Assembly: GCF_000721495.1 (NCBI RefSeq)
Contig: NZ_JOHY01000013.1
Location: forward strand, 1-64,000
From: Streptomyces sp. NRRL F-5123
GTDB lineage: Bacteria > Actinomycetota > Actinomycetes > Streptomycetales > Streptomycetaceae
Length of the DNA stretch: 64,000 nt
Direction of reading: 5' to 3'
Below, in pieces: positions 1 through 7,812 of this stretch. The notes under the pieces were generated by a model. The model was not told where the DNA came from, searched no databases, and saw only the letters and a list, made by a program, of their open reading frames with translations. Numbering within the stretch: position 1 is the stretch's first letter; every line of letters begins with the position of its first letter. Both the position numbers and the translations under genes were made by a program.

Positions 1-447
1 CGCGAGCTGACCGGCGGCGAGGACGTCGACATCGTCTTCGAGCACCCCGGGCGCGAGACCTTCGGCGCCAGTGTCTACGTCACCCGCAAGGGCGGCACCG
101 TCGTCACCTGCGCCTCCACCTCCGGCTACACCCACGAGTACGACAACCGCTACCTGTGGATGTCCCTCAAGCGCATCGTCGGCACCCACTTCGCCAACTA
201 CCGCGAGTCGTGGGAGGCCAACCGCCTCGTCGTGAAGGGCCGCATCCACCCCACCCTCTCCCGGGTCTACCCGCTGGCGCAGACCGGCCAGGCCGCGTAC
301 GACGTGCACCGCAACCTCCACCACGGCAAGGTCGGCGTCCTGTGCCTGGCCCCGCGCGAGGGCCTCGGGGTGCGCGACGAGGAGCTGCGCGCCCGGCACG
401 CCGATGCCATCAACCGCTTCCGCGCCGCGCCGCTCCCGGCCGCCTGA
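1..447 (+). CDS. ccr: Crotonyl-CoA carboxylase/reductase, C-terminal part
   Basis: This is the last 148 codons of a gene that begins before the window. The reading frame is open from base 1 and stops at 445-447. The family is about 445 aa, so roughly two thirds is missing. The enzyme reductively carboxylates crotonyl-CoA to ethylmalonyl-CoA with NADPH and CO2, feeding the ethylmalonyl-CoA pathway and polyketide extender units; it is cytosolic. Recognition rests on the Rossmann-end and C-terminal stretches VFEHPGRETFGASV, GGTVVTCASTSGY and KRIVGTHFANYRE, which are characteristic of Ccr rather than of generic medium-chain reductases. The next gene is 91 bp downstream with its own promoter. Identity is firm; whether it is a primary-metabolic or a pathway-specific copy cannot be judged from this fragment. 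Confidence 0.93.
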   Translation, partial: RELTGGEDVDIVFEHPGRETFGASVYVTRKGGTVVTCASTSGYTHEYDNRYLWMSLKRIVGTHFANYRESWEANRLVVKGRIHPTLSRVYPLAQTGQAAYDVHRNLHHGKVGVLCLAPREGLGVRDEELRARHADAINRFRAAPLPAA

Positions 448-465
448 CCTTCCCCGCCGGGCCTG

Positions 466-496
466 TTGACCTTCACCCTGGGGAAGGACCCAGCAT
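466..496 (+). promoter_or_regulatory. MerR-type promoter and operator
   Basis: TTGACC (466-471) and CAGCAT (491-496) form -35/-10 hexamers separated by 19 bp, the long spacer typical of promoters controlled by MerR proteins. A dyad with CCTTC and GAAGG arms (470-487) sits between them, where MerR dimers bind. It lies about 40 bp upstream of the MerR-PP2C gene, so autoregulation is the simplest reading. Confidence 0.6.
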
Positions 497-538
497 CGGC
501 GGGGCCGGGCGACAGCGCCCGGTACGAGGAGGGCGGGC

Positions 539-1615
539 ATGGAACTGCTGACCATCGGCGCGTTCGCGCGGGCCTCCCGGCTCTCGCCCAAGGCCCTGCG
601 CCTCTACGACGAGCTGGGCCTGCTGACCCCCGCGCGCGTCGACCCGGTCACCGGCTACCGCTTCTACGCGCCCGGGCAGCTGGAACAGGCCCGGCTCGTC
701 GCGTGGCTGCGGCGGCTGGGCATGCCGCTGGCCCGCATCCGGCACGTCCGCGCCCTTCCCACGGCGCAGGCCGCGCAGGAGGTACGCGCCTTCTGGGCCG
801 GGGTCGAGGCCGACACCGCCGCACGGCGGGACCTCGCCGCCTTCCTCGTCGGCCACCTCTCGGGGAAGGACCCGTCGATGCCCGCCACCACCGCACCCCT
901 CGCCATCCGCTACGCCGCTCTCTCCGACCGCGGGCTGGCCCGCGAACGCAACCAGGACACCGCCTACGCCGGTGCCCGGCTGCTGGCCGTCGCCGACGGC
1001 TACGGCGGCGCGGGCGACCTCGCGAGCGCCGCCGCCGTCGGCGCGTTCGAGCAGCTGGACGCCGCCGCCCTCCCGGCGGGCGAGCTGCTGGGCGCCCTGG
1101 AGGACGCCGTCGAGCGCGCCGGACGCGCCGTGGACGGAACCGCCGAGGCGGCTGACGCCGCCGAGTCCGGGACCACGCTCACCGCGATGCTGTGGACCGG
1201 GTCGCAGCTCGCCCTCGTCCACATCGGCGACTCCCGTGTCTACCTGCTGCGCGACGGGGAACTGTTCCGTATCACGCACGACCACACCGTGGTCCGGTCG
1301 ATGGTCGACGAGGGACGGCTGAGCCCTGACGAGGCCGCCTCGCACCCGCAGAGGTCGCTGCTGGTGCGGGCGCTCGGCGGCGGCGCGGACGCCACCGCGG
1401 ACCTGAAGCTGCAGGACGCCCGGCGTGGCGACCGCTACCTGCTGTGCTCCGACGGCCTGCCGGCCGCCGTGCCGACGGAGGAGATCCACCGGGTGCTCGC
1501 CTCGGTGGCGGAGCCCGAGCCGGCCGTCCGCGAACTGGTCGCCCTGGCCAACGGCCGCGGCGGTCCCGACAACGTCAGCTGCGTGATCGCGGACGTGGTG
1601 GAGAGCCGGGGGTAG
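539..1615 (+). CDS. MerR HTH-PP2C phosphatase fusion protein
   Basis: The protein has 358 aa. Residues 1-75 form a MerR winged helix-turn-helix (LTIGAFARASRLSPKALRLY, then the GYRFYAPGQL wing). Residues about 120-357 form a complete PP2C Ser/Thr phosphatase with RERNQD, VADGYGG, HIGDSRVYLLRDG, LCSDGL and GGPDNVS, so the metal-binding aspartates are all present. The linker carries about 45 residues where other MerR proteins hold their effector domain. A GAGGAGGG ribosome site precedes the ATG. The fusion suggests a DNA-binding protein that dephosphorylates a phosphoprotein, or a phosphatase whose activity is tied to promoter occupancy; the substrate is unknown. A MerR-type promoter with a dyad lies just upstream. 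Confidence 0.85.
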   Translation: MELLTIGAFARASRLSPKALRLYDELGLLTPARVDPVTGYRFYAPGQLEQARLVAWLRRLGMPLARIRHVRALPTAQAAQEVRAFWAGVEADTAARRDLAAFLVGHLSGKDPSMPATTAPLAIRYAALSDRGLARERNQDTAYAGARLLAVADGYGGAGDLASAAAVGAFEQLDAAALPAGELLGALEDAVERAGRAVDGTAEAADAAESGTTLTAMLWTGSQLALVHIGDSRVYLLRDGELFRITHDHTVVRSMVDEGRLSPDEAASHPQRSLLVRALGGGADATADLKLQDARRGDRYLLCSDGLPAAVPTEEIHRVLASVAEPEPAVRELVALANGRGGPDNVSCVIADVVESRG

Positions 1616-1955
1616 CGGGCGGCGGGACGCACCAGCCGGTGGCGGCGGCCCAGCGCTCGGCCGCCGCCATCAGCACCGCGGTCGCGGCGGCCTTGATCTG
1701 GCCGTGGCCGAACAGGTCCGGCACGCCCAGCGCGAGCCGCTGCTTGAAGTCGCCCCACGCCTGCCGGGATTCGGCGTCCGCGCGCAGGTGGTCGCGGAAG
1801 AGCAGCGCGAAGCGGGCGCTCGGCCCGTCGTGCGCGCGCAGGTGGACGTTGCGGGAGCGGGCGCCGGCGGGTGGCGCGAAGGCCGGCTTGCGGCACTCCC
1901 GGCCGCCGGAGAACCCGGTGCGGTTCCACGGCCCGGCGCGGGTCGCCCGGCGCAT
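1575..1955 (-). pseudogene. GrpB-family (UPF0157) remnant
   Basis: On the minus strand residues about 20-105 of this frame resemble the C-terminal half of GrpB/UPF0157 nucleotidyltransferase-fold proteins (FAPPAGARSRNVHLRAH, FALLFRDHLRA, MAAAERWAAATGW). The N-terminal half, which carries the nucleotide-binding motif, is not found in this frame or in neighbouring frames, and the residues before the homologous stretch look unrelated. The 3' end overlaps the convergent PP2C gene by about 40 bp. I read it as a truncated, probably non-functional copy. An alternative is a short active variant, which I think less likely. Confidence 0.5.
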
Positions 1956-2180
1956 CCCGCAGCAGCGCGGCGGTCTCGCCGGGCTCCGCGGGCCACTCGA
2001 GGCCGGTACCCGACCACCGCGAGCGGGCGGCGCGGCTCATCGGGAAACGGCAGGGGGGAGGCTGCCGCCAGGGGCTGCACGGGAGTTGGCGGTGCGCGTA
2101 TCGTGGAGGCGAAACGCATCGGCGCCCGCCGCGGCTCTCTTTCCGGGCGGGCCGAGTGGGGGAAGAAGGGTGCGTGCCCG

Positions 2181-2366
2181 ATGGTGATCGGGCTCCTCTC
2201 CGCAGTTGCCGCCGTGCTCTACGGCGCCACGGTCTCCGTCCTCGCCTTCACCGCGACCTTCGCGCGCCGTCCCGCCCTGCGCGGTGCGGCCCGCAGCACC
2301 CTCGCCGTCCTGGTACGGGAGGCGGCGCCGGGAAGGCCGGGAAGGGGGGCCGACCGGCTGGGCTGA
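2181..2366 (+). CDS. Small membrane protein, unknown function
   Basis: This is a 61-aa ORF starting at ATG 2181 with a purine-rich GAAGAAGGG about 10 bp upstream. Residues 2-28 form one hydrophobic segment (VIGLLSAVAAVLYGATVSVL), followed by an Arg-rich tail, which suggests a single-pass membrane protein with a cytoplasmic C-terminus. I do not recognise a family. It stands alone between the GrpB remnant and a secreted small protein. Coding status rests on the start context and hydrophobic pattern only. Confidence 0.4.
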   Translation: MVIGLLSAVAAVLYGATVSVLAFTATFARRPALRGAARSTLAVLVREAAPGRPGRGADRLG

Positions 2367-2602
2367 CCGTACGTCGGTCCAGGGCGGCGCACGTGCTGCG
2401 AGCGCCTGCCGCCTGCCGCCGCTTCCGACGTCCCGTGGGGCCGGAGGGAGCGGCGGGGCGGGCGCGGGGGAGGGGGCGAACGAGTCCCCCCATTGGTCTG
2501 GACCTCTTGGCGTCGCTGCGGCTGGCATGCGAGCGACATCGCACCACCTCCCCTGAGATGTGACGTCACGTCAGCATGTCTCCAGCCAAAAGGAGTTGGC
2601 AC

Positions 2603-2827
2603 GTGAGGCGACGTATCGGACTGGTCGCCGCCGCGGCCGCCGCGGCCGCGGTCCTCGCACCCCTCGCCGCCGGGACCTCCGCCCACGCGGCGGGCGAATG
2701 GCACACCCAGGGCGTCTACTACACCTACGACCAGTGTCAGGCCGCCGGAGTCGCGGGTTACCACCTGTGGGGGCCGAACTTCCTCTGCCAGAGCTCCGCC
2801 GGTTACGTCTACCTCCTGGTCCACTGA
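2603..2827 (+). CDS. Small secreted protein, unknown function
   Basis: GTG 2603 is chosen because AAAGGAG lies 8 bp upstream; an ATG at 2576 would precede that ribosome site. The 74-aa product begins with RRR and an Ala-rich hydrophobic core ending in TSAHA, a typical Sec signal peptide, leaving a mature peptide of about 47 aa. The mature part is rich in Tyr, Trp and Gly and has two cysteines (YDQCQAAG and NFLCQSS) that could form one disulfide. Streptomycetes encode many such small exported proteins. A GC-rich hairpin follows the stop. Function unknown. Confidence 0.75.
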   Translation: MRRRIGLVAAAAAAAAVLAPLAAGTSAHAAGEWHTQGVYYTYDQCQAAGVAGYHLWGPNFLCQSSAGYVYLLVH

Positions 2828-2838
2828 GGCCCCGCCCG

Positions 2839-2867
2839 TTCCCCCGCCCGGCCCGGGCGGCGGGGAA
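2839..2867. terminator. GC-rich hairpin between convergent genes
   Basis: Arms TTCCCCCGCCCGG and CCGGGCGGCGGGGAA pair with one bulge and almost no loop. It lies 12 bp after the secreted-protein gene and 24 bp before the end of the convergent HhH gene, so it may serve both. No U-tract, as is common in streptomycetes. Confidence 0.45.
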
Positions 2868-2890
2868 AGGGCGCCCGCCCTCCCGGCGGT

Positions 2891-3553
2891 TCAGCCGCGG
2901 GCGGCTTCGCGGACCGCCCCGGGGGCCTTCCTGTCCAGTGAGACCCGCACCAGCGCCGCCGCGAGCACCGCCGGCTCCGTGTCCGCGCCGTCCGCGAGGT
3001 CGGCGAGCTTCCCCGGCGAGCTGGGCAGGCCCAGCGTGCGGGCGCCCTGCTCGGCCTTGTCGCCGAAGTAGGGGGCGATCTGCGGCCACACCGCCTGGGC
3101 CTCGCGGAGGAAGATGTCCGCGCCGGCCGGGCCGATGCCGGGGAAGTCGCGCAGGCGCCCGCGAATGCCCTCCACGTCGCCGTCCGCGTCGTCCCGCAGC
3201 CGGCGCAGGTCGCCGCCGTAGCGCCGCTGCGCCAGCTCGGCGCCCTCACCGAGCCGGGTGGCGGTGCTCTCGTCGTAGCGCCGGTAGCCGCCGCGGCCCA
3301 GTGCGTCGACCCGCTGCTGCCAGGTGGCGTCCGCCATCGCGCGCGGGTCGCGCATACCGGCCGCCGACAGCTCCCTCGCCGCGGCCAGTGCGACGTCGGC
3401 CCTGATCCGGGCGCTCAGCAGATCCGCGAGCACCAGCAGCCGGTAGAGCGGCTGCGGTGTGTCCCTCATGCGGATCCCCGCCTCCTCGGCGTACGTGCGG
3501 CCGTAGCCGTCCACTAGCGCGTGCGTGATGCCCTGCCGGTCGGTGCCGGCCAT
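2891..3553 (-). CDS. HhH-GPD type DNA-repair glycosylase/endonuclease
   Basis: The protein has 220 aa. The helix-hairpin-helix signature FPGIGPAGADIFLREAQ lies near residue 140, as in endonuclease III-like base-excision enzymes. The sequence otherwise matches a small actinobacterial group usually annotated only as 'endonuclease'. I see no Cys cluster for a 4Fe-4S site and no obvious catalytic Lys in the position used by Nth, so the chemistry is uncertain. The start is placed at ATG 3553 because GGGAGG sits 8 bp upstream; a GTG at 3562 overlaps that ribosome site. It is convergent with the secreted small protein. Confidence 0.7.
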   Translation of the reverse strand: MAGTDRQGITHALVDGYGRTYAEEAGIRMRDTPQPLYRLLVLADLLSARIRADVALAAARELSAAGMRDPRAMADATWQQRVDALGRGGYRRYDESTATRLGEGAELAQRRYGGDLRRLRDDADGDVEGIRGRLRDFPGIGPAGADIFLREAQAVWPQIAPYFGDKAEQGARTLGLPSSPGKLADLADGADTEPAVLAAALVRVSLDRKAPGAVREAARG

Positions 3554-3842
3554 GTCATCCACCTCCCACCGGGTGCGTAGGCACTGCGGCTACCCGCCCG
3601 GGCGCCGCCGAACCGCCGCGCGGGGCGATCCGCGTTCGGACCCGCCGCCCGCGGAAAGCCGCCACCGCGCCTGGCGGGCCGCACGGCCCCCGCCCCGGGC
3701 GGGGCTCGGTGAAAAGTGAGGGATTCACCCGATTGGACTGGTATGTCGCCGGGTAGTCGCCGGACATGAGCGGCCGAAGCCGCCGCTACGGTCAGTGAAC
3801 GCCGGCGACGGTAGCCGGGCCCCTCGGGTGAGGAGGCGCACG

Positions 3843-4235
3843 ATGGTCCTTTCCCTGCACGAACGACGAGTGATCGCCGACCTCGAACGGTTGCTCACCC
3901 GCGACGATCCCAAGCTCTCCAAGACGCTCGCGGACTTCGGGCGCACCCGCCCGGAACCGCTGCACCCGCCGTCACCTCCCGCACCGGAGACCGAACCGGC
4001 CCCGGTGGAGCCCCCGGGCTCGGAGCGGTCCGGCCGGATCACCGCGTGGGCGAGCGTCCTGGCGCTGGTGCTGCTCTTCGCGGCCCTCGCCCTCTCGGCG
4101 GCCGCGCAACTGCTGGCCGCGAGCGTGTGCGCGCTGGCGGGTGTCGCGAGCTGGGCGGTCTACCGCGCCGGGCGGCACCGCCGGTCGCAACCGCCGCCCC
4201 CCGGACCCGGCCCGGGCATCGGTCCCGGCGGCTGA
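3843..4235 (+). CDS. DUF3040 membrane protein
   Basis: The protein has 130 aa. The N-terminus SLHERRVIADLERLLTRDDP is the usual opening of DUF3040, an actinobacterial family of unknown function. A Pro-rich linker (residues 38-60) follows, then two adjacent hydrophobic segments (about 66-84 and 88-103) and a Pro/Gly tail. The GAGGAGG ribosome site fixes ATG 3843. It converges on the phosphatase gene at 4270. The upstream 280 bp contain no other gene that I can support. Confidence 0.75.
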   Translation: MVLSLHERRVIADLERLLTRDDPKLSKTLADFGRTRPEPLHPPSPPAPETEPAPVEPPGSERSGRITAWASVLALVLLFAALALSAAAQLLAASVCALAGVASWAVYRAGRHRRSQPPPPGPGPGIGPGG

Positions 4236-4269
4236 ACCGCCTCCCGGTGGGGGCCGGACGCGTCGCGGG

Positions 4270-5937
4270 TCAGCCGGAGAGCGGCTGCTCGGCCCAGATG
4301 GTCTTGCCGTGGGTGGTGTAGCGGGTGCCCCAGGTGTCGGCGAGCTGGGCCACCAGGAAGAGCCCGCGGCCGCCCTCGTCCATGCCGCCGGCGTGCCGCA
4401 GATGCGGCGAGGTGCTCGAGGTGTCGGTGACCTCGCAGACCAGCCGGTCGGTGCGGATCAGCCGCAGCGTCAGCGGCGGGCGGCCGTAGCGGATCGCGTT
4501 GGTGACCAGCTCGCTGACGATGAGCTGGGTCGTCGGTGCCTCCTCGGCGGCGTTCCACAGCGTCAGCTGCTCGGCGGCCAGGTCGCGGGCCCGCGAGACC
4601 GACGCGGGTTCCGGTGGCACCTCCCACGACACCACGTCGCGCCCGGACACCGGCCGCGGGCGGGCGAGCAGCAGCACGCCGTCGTCCTCACCGGACCGTA
4701 CCGGCCGGATCGCCTCGACCGCGTGTGCGGCCATCACCTCCAGGTCGTCCGCCGGACGCCCCAGGGACCGCACCAGGGCGTCCGGCGCGGTGGAGCCGTC
4801 AGGGCCGCCGACCACGCCGCGCGTGTAGAGGGCGAGGACCCCGTCCTCCGGCAGGTCGAGGGTGACCGACTCGAAGGTGCCGTGCTCGCCGAAGGGCGGT
4901 CCCACGGGCATGTCGACCGGCTCCGGCGGCCGGTCCGTCCCCACCACGAGCGGCGGCGGGTGCCCGGCGCTCGCGGCCTGGCAGTGCCCGGTCACCGGGT
5001 CGTAGAAGACCAGCAGGCAGGTCGTGGTGACCCCCGGACGCTCGCCCGAGGCTTTGTTCGTGGCCAGGATCTGCCGCACCAGGTGCTCCAGGTGGGTCAG
5101 CAGTTCGTCGGGCGCCAGGTCCATGCTGAGCAGCGCGCGCACCGCGGTGCGCGCCCGCCCGGCGCGCGCGACCGCCTGGATGCCGTGCCCGGTGGCGTCG
5201 CCCGCCACGAGCGCGACCCGCGCGCTGGACAGCGCGATGACGTCGCACCAGCTGCCGCCCTTGCCCTTGTACCGCCGCCCGGGCAGGTAGCGGCGGGTGT
5301 GCTCCATGGCCGGGTGGGCAGGGACGACGTCGCGCAGCAGCGCGTGCCGCAGGGCCTGCCGCGTGTGGGCCGAGCGCGTCTCCCGGCGGGCGTTGTCGAG
5401 GCAGACCGCGCCGTGCGCGGCGACCGCCGCGGCCAGCTCCAGGTCGCCGGGCGCGAACGGGGGCGCCGCGGGCCCGCGGTAGAGGTGGAGCAGGCCGAGC
5501 ACGGTCCCGTGCGCCGCCAGCGGGAGGGCGGCGAGCGTGTGCGCGGGCCGCGCGTCCGGGGCGAGCCACGGCGTGTCGGGCCCCGTCCCCGACTCCAGCA
5601 GCGGCATCCCGCCGGTCAGGGAACGCGCGTACGGGCTGCCCGGCGCGTACGCCACGTCCGCGCCCACGGGCACCTCGCCCGGCGCGCCGCCGCCCGCGCG
5701 GCAGGAGGCCGCCCTCCGGAGTCCCGCGGCCGCGCCGTCGACCGGGCCGGGCGGTGGCACATTGCCGTCCACCACGCCGTCGAGCAGGTCGACGGCCGCG
5801 AAGTCGGCGAGGCCGGGCACCGCGGCGCGGGCCAGCTCGTCCGCGGTGCGCAGGACGTCCGCGGTCGTGCCGATCGAGGCGACGGCCGCGCGCAGCAGGT
5901 CGCTCCCTGCCGGTTGCCGCTCATCGGGCGTGGCCAC
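4270..5937 (-). CDS. GAF-SpoIIE-HATPase regulator with degenerate phosphatase site
   Basis: The protein has about 555 aa: a GAF domain (20-205), a PP2C-like SpoIIE domain (210-430) and an RsbW-type HATPase (446-555; SELVTNAIRYG, DEGGRGLFLV). This layout normally both phosphorylates and dephosphorylates STAS partners. Here the SpoIIE metal ligands are altered. The usual GGDWYD is KGGSWCDV (Asp to Ser, near 228) and the usual YTDG is LYTRG (Asp to Arg, near 370), while GDATGHG is kept. The phosphatase is therefore probably inactive or metal-poor. The start is placed at GTG 5937 because the longer frame (to 6027) runs into a perfect hairpin at 6002-6053. Start confidence is moderate. Confidence 0.82.
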   Translation of the reverse strand: MATPDERQPAGSDLLRAAVASIGTTADVLRTADELARAAVPGLADFAAVDLLDGVVDGNVPPPGPVDGAAAGLRRAASCRAGGGAPGEVPVGADVAYAPGSPYARSLTGGMPLLESGTGPDTPWLAPDARPAHTLAALPLAAHGTVLGLLHLYRGPAAPPFAPGDLELAAAVAAHGAVCLDNARRETRSAHTRQALRHALLRDVVPAHPAMEHTRRYLPGRRYKGKGGSWCDVIALSSARVALVAGDATGHGIQAVARAGRARTAVRALLSMDLAPDELLTHLEHLVRQILATNKASGERPGVTTTCLLVFYDPVTGHCQAASAGHPPPLVVGTDRPPEPVDMPVGPPFGEHGTFESVTLDLPEDGVLALYTRGVVGGPDGSTAPDALVRSLGRPADDLEVMAAHAVEAIRPVRSGEDDGVLLLARPRPVSGRDVVSWEVPPEPASVSRARDLAAEQLTLWNAAEEAPTTQLIVSELVTNAIRYGRPPLTLRLIRTDRLVCEVTDTSSTSPHLRHAGGMDEGGRGLFLVAQLADTWGTRYTTHGKTIWAEQPLSG

Positions 5938-6001
5938 GACCCCAGTCTCGGCGGGGGCCGGGACCGCCGCCACCGGTGGTAGGGCGCGCGGGGGAGGCGG
6001 T

Positions 6002-6053
6002 CCGGGCCCTGAGGGCGGCACCGCCACCCGGCGGTGCCGCCCTCAGGGCCCGG
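6002..6053. terminator. 24-bp perfect inverted repeat (terminator)
   Basis: Arms 6002-6025 and 6030-6053 are exact reverse complements around a 4-nt ACCC loop. It lies between two minus-strand genes, about 190 bp past the stop of the condensation-domain gene and about 65 bp before the likely start of the SpoIIE-like gene. This fits a strong transcription terminator insulating the second gene. Confidence 0.7.
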
Positions 6054-6145
6054 CGCGTGCGGGGCGGCTCCGGCGCATTCCCGGCCGGGAGGACCGACGC
6101 CGTCTCCTTCGGCGGGACCGCGGACGGTCAGGCGGTTCGGTTGCC

Positions 6146-6230
6146 CAGCCGTGCCGTGCCGTGCCGTGCCGTGCCGTGCCCAGCCGTGCCGTGCCGTGCC
6201 GTGCCGTGCCCAGCCGTGCCGTGCCGTGCC
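6146..6230. repeat. GTGCC pentanucleotide repeat array
   Basis: The array reads CAGCC-(GTGCC)6-CAGCC-(GTGCC)5-CAGCC-(GTGCC)3, i.e. 17 five-base units, 14 of them GTGCC, with CAGCC punctuating at decreasing intervals. It begins 12 bp beyond the stop codon of the condensation-domain gene, in its 3' region, so length changes would not alter that protein. Slipped-strand copy variation is likely. Confidence 0.95.
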
Positions 6231-6241
6231 TGTGCCGCCGG

Positions 6242-7681
6242 TCACCGGTCGCCGACCGGCGCCGCCGCCTGCCGCGGCGGCGCCGCCCGTACGCCGGTCG
6301 GGGTGTCCGGGTCGAGCGCTGCCGCGACGACCAGCGCCTCCAGGTCGAGCACCAGGGCGTGCACGTCGTCCGCGGACACATGGTGGGTGTCCACCTGGAT
6401 CTCCAGTTCCACCGTGTCCTCGGCCGCCCCGACCTGGACCATCAGCTTGTCGAGGTACGTCTCGAACGGCCTGCCCCAGCGCAGGGCGCTGCCGGCCCGC
6501 GCGGTTTCCAGCTCCTGCCGCGAGGGCGGCACCTGGCCGGGGGGCTCGACGCCGACGCCGAGCCTTCGGTCGTTGAACAGGCAGGAGGTCTCGACGGCTT
6601 CGCCGCGCTCCCGGTCGATCCGGGCGCGCAGCTCGTCCAGCGCGACCGGGTCGTAGTAGGCGTGCTTCGAGCAGAGGGCCAGGGCCCGCCGCGTACGGTC
6701 CACGACCTCGTCGAAGGGGGCGTCGGCGACGTCGACCATGAACAGGCCGTTCACGGAGAGCGGGTGGGACACGTCGGCCAGACCCGGCCGGAAGCGGTTG
6801 CTGACGACCACCTGGATCAGGGCGGGGGTGATGCCGGTCAGCCGTGCCACCGCGACCGCGTACGCGGCGAGCAGCACCGAGGACGTCGCGTCGCCGGTGC
6901 GGGCGGCCACGGCCTTGGATGCCAGATGCAGGGCGGGGGAGGAGAAGACGGCGAGTCGGTAGCGCGGCTCGCCGCGGTCGACGCGGGGGCCGAACCGCCG
7001 GGGTCCGGCCGCGCGCAGCAGACGCTCCCAGTGGCGCAGCGAGATGTCGTTCTGCCGCCGGGCGGACGGCGTCCGCTGCAGCGCGGCCAGTTCCAACGGC
7101 CCCGTCGCGGGCACCGGTTCAGCCGCCTCGCCGGTGACCCGGTCCCGCTCGCCCAGTTCGCGCAGCATGACGGCGATGCCGCCTCCGTCGGTGGCGATGT
7201 GCGAGATCGTCACCACCACGTGGGTGACCCTGCCGCCGCTGCGCACCGCGGCCATCCGGATCGGCCACTCCCCGGCGTGGTCGAACGGCGTGGCCTCCCA
7301 CCGCTCGGCCAGTTCCCGGGCGACCTGGCCGGGGTCGCCGCCGTCCGGGACGTCGGCGATCCCCAGCACGGCCCGGCCCGAGCCGAACACCTCCTGGACC
7401 AGGCCGCCGTCCGCGCCGGTCCGGACGCGGGCCCGCAGCGAGGCGTAGCGGCACAGGAAGAACCGCAGTTCCGACGCGAGGTCGTCGACCGTCCGGCCGT
7501 CGGTGACGGGCACCGCGCCGCCCATGCTCATCGATGTGCCGGCCTGCTGCATCAGCGTCCAGACCTTGCGCTGTCCCCAGGTCAGCCCGCCGACGCCGGC
7601 CCCCGGTCCGTCGAAGGCCACGTCGACCCGGTCCGTCATCCGCGCCCCGCCCGGCATCGTCCCCGGCACCGCTCCAGCCAT
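6242..7681 (-). CDS. Stand-alone condensation-domain protein
   Basis: The protein has 479 aa and resembles condensation/acyltransferase-fold proteins of NRPS and PapA type. The opening GLTWGQRKVWTLMQQAG corresponds to core motif C1. The catalytic HHxxxDG appears as SHIATDGGG: the second His and the Asp-Gly are kept, the first His is Ser. NRFRPGLADVSHPLSVNG resembles the later core motifs. No adenylation or carrier domain accompanies it, so it may acylate a free or partner-borne substrate. ATG 7681 has GAGGGGG about 9 bp upstream; the frame stays open to 7792. The 131 bp upstream are AT-richer and probably hold the promoter. A GTGCC array follows the stop. Confidence 0.75.
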   Translation of the reverse strand: MAGAVPGTMPGGARMTDRVDVAFDGPGAGVGGLTWGQRKVWTLMQQAGTSMSMGGAVPVTDGRTVDDLASELRFFLCRYASLRARVRTGADGGLVQEVFGSGRAVLGIADVPDGGDPGQVARELAERWEATPFDHAGEWPIRMAAVRSGGRVTHVVVTISHIATDGGGIAVMLRELGERDRVTGEAAEPVPATGPLELAALQRTPSARRQNDISLRHWERLLRAAGPRRFGPRVDRGEPRYRLAVFSSPALHLASKAVAARTGDATSSVLLAAYAVAVARLTGITPALIQVVVSNRFRPGLADVSHPLSVNGLFMVDVADAPFDEVVDRTRRALALCSKHAYYDPVALDELRARIDRERGEAVETSCLFNDRRLGVGVEPPGQVPPSRQELETARAGSALRWGRPFETYLDKLMVQVGAAEDTVELEIQVDTHHVSADDVHALVLDLEALVVAAALDPDTPTGVRAAPPRQAAAPVGDR

Positions 7682-7812
7682 CGGCTGCCGCCCCCTCGAA
7701 GTGTCCGCCGCTCCCCGACAACCAGCCGGGTCATCGTGGGGCGGGCACTCCCCGCTCCGCAAGGCTTTGAGGGAATTCAGCAAGAACTGCAATCATTTGA
7801 TGGAAACAGTTG

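Noticed and set aside
4141..5982. Long plus-strand frame opposite the SpoIIE-like gene
   Set aside because: The minus frame has clear GAF, SpoIIE and HATPase motifs; the plus frame is an Arg/Gly-rich antisense artefact of high GC.
6146..6230. GTGCC array as a CRISPR
   Set aside because: Units are 5 bp with no spacers of constant length; it is a microsatellite.
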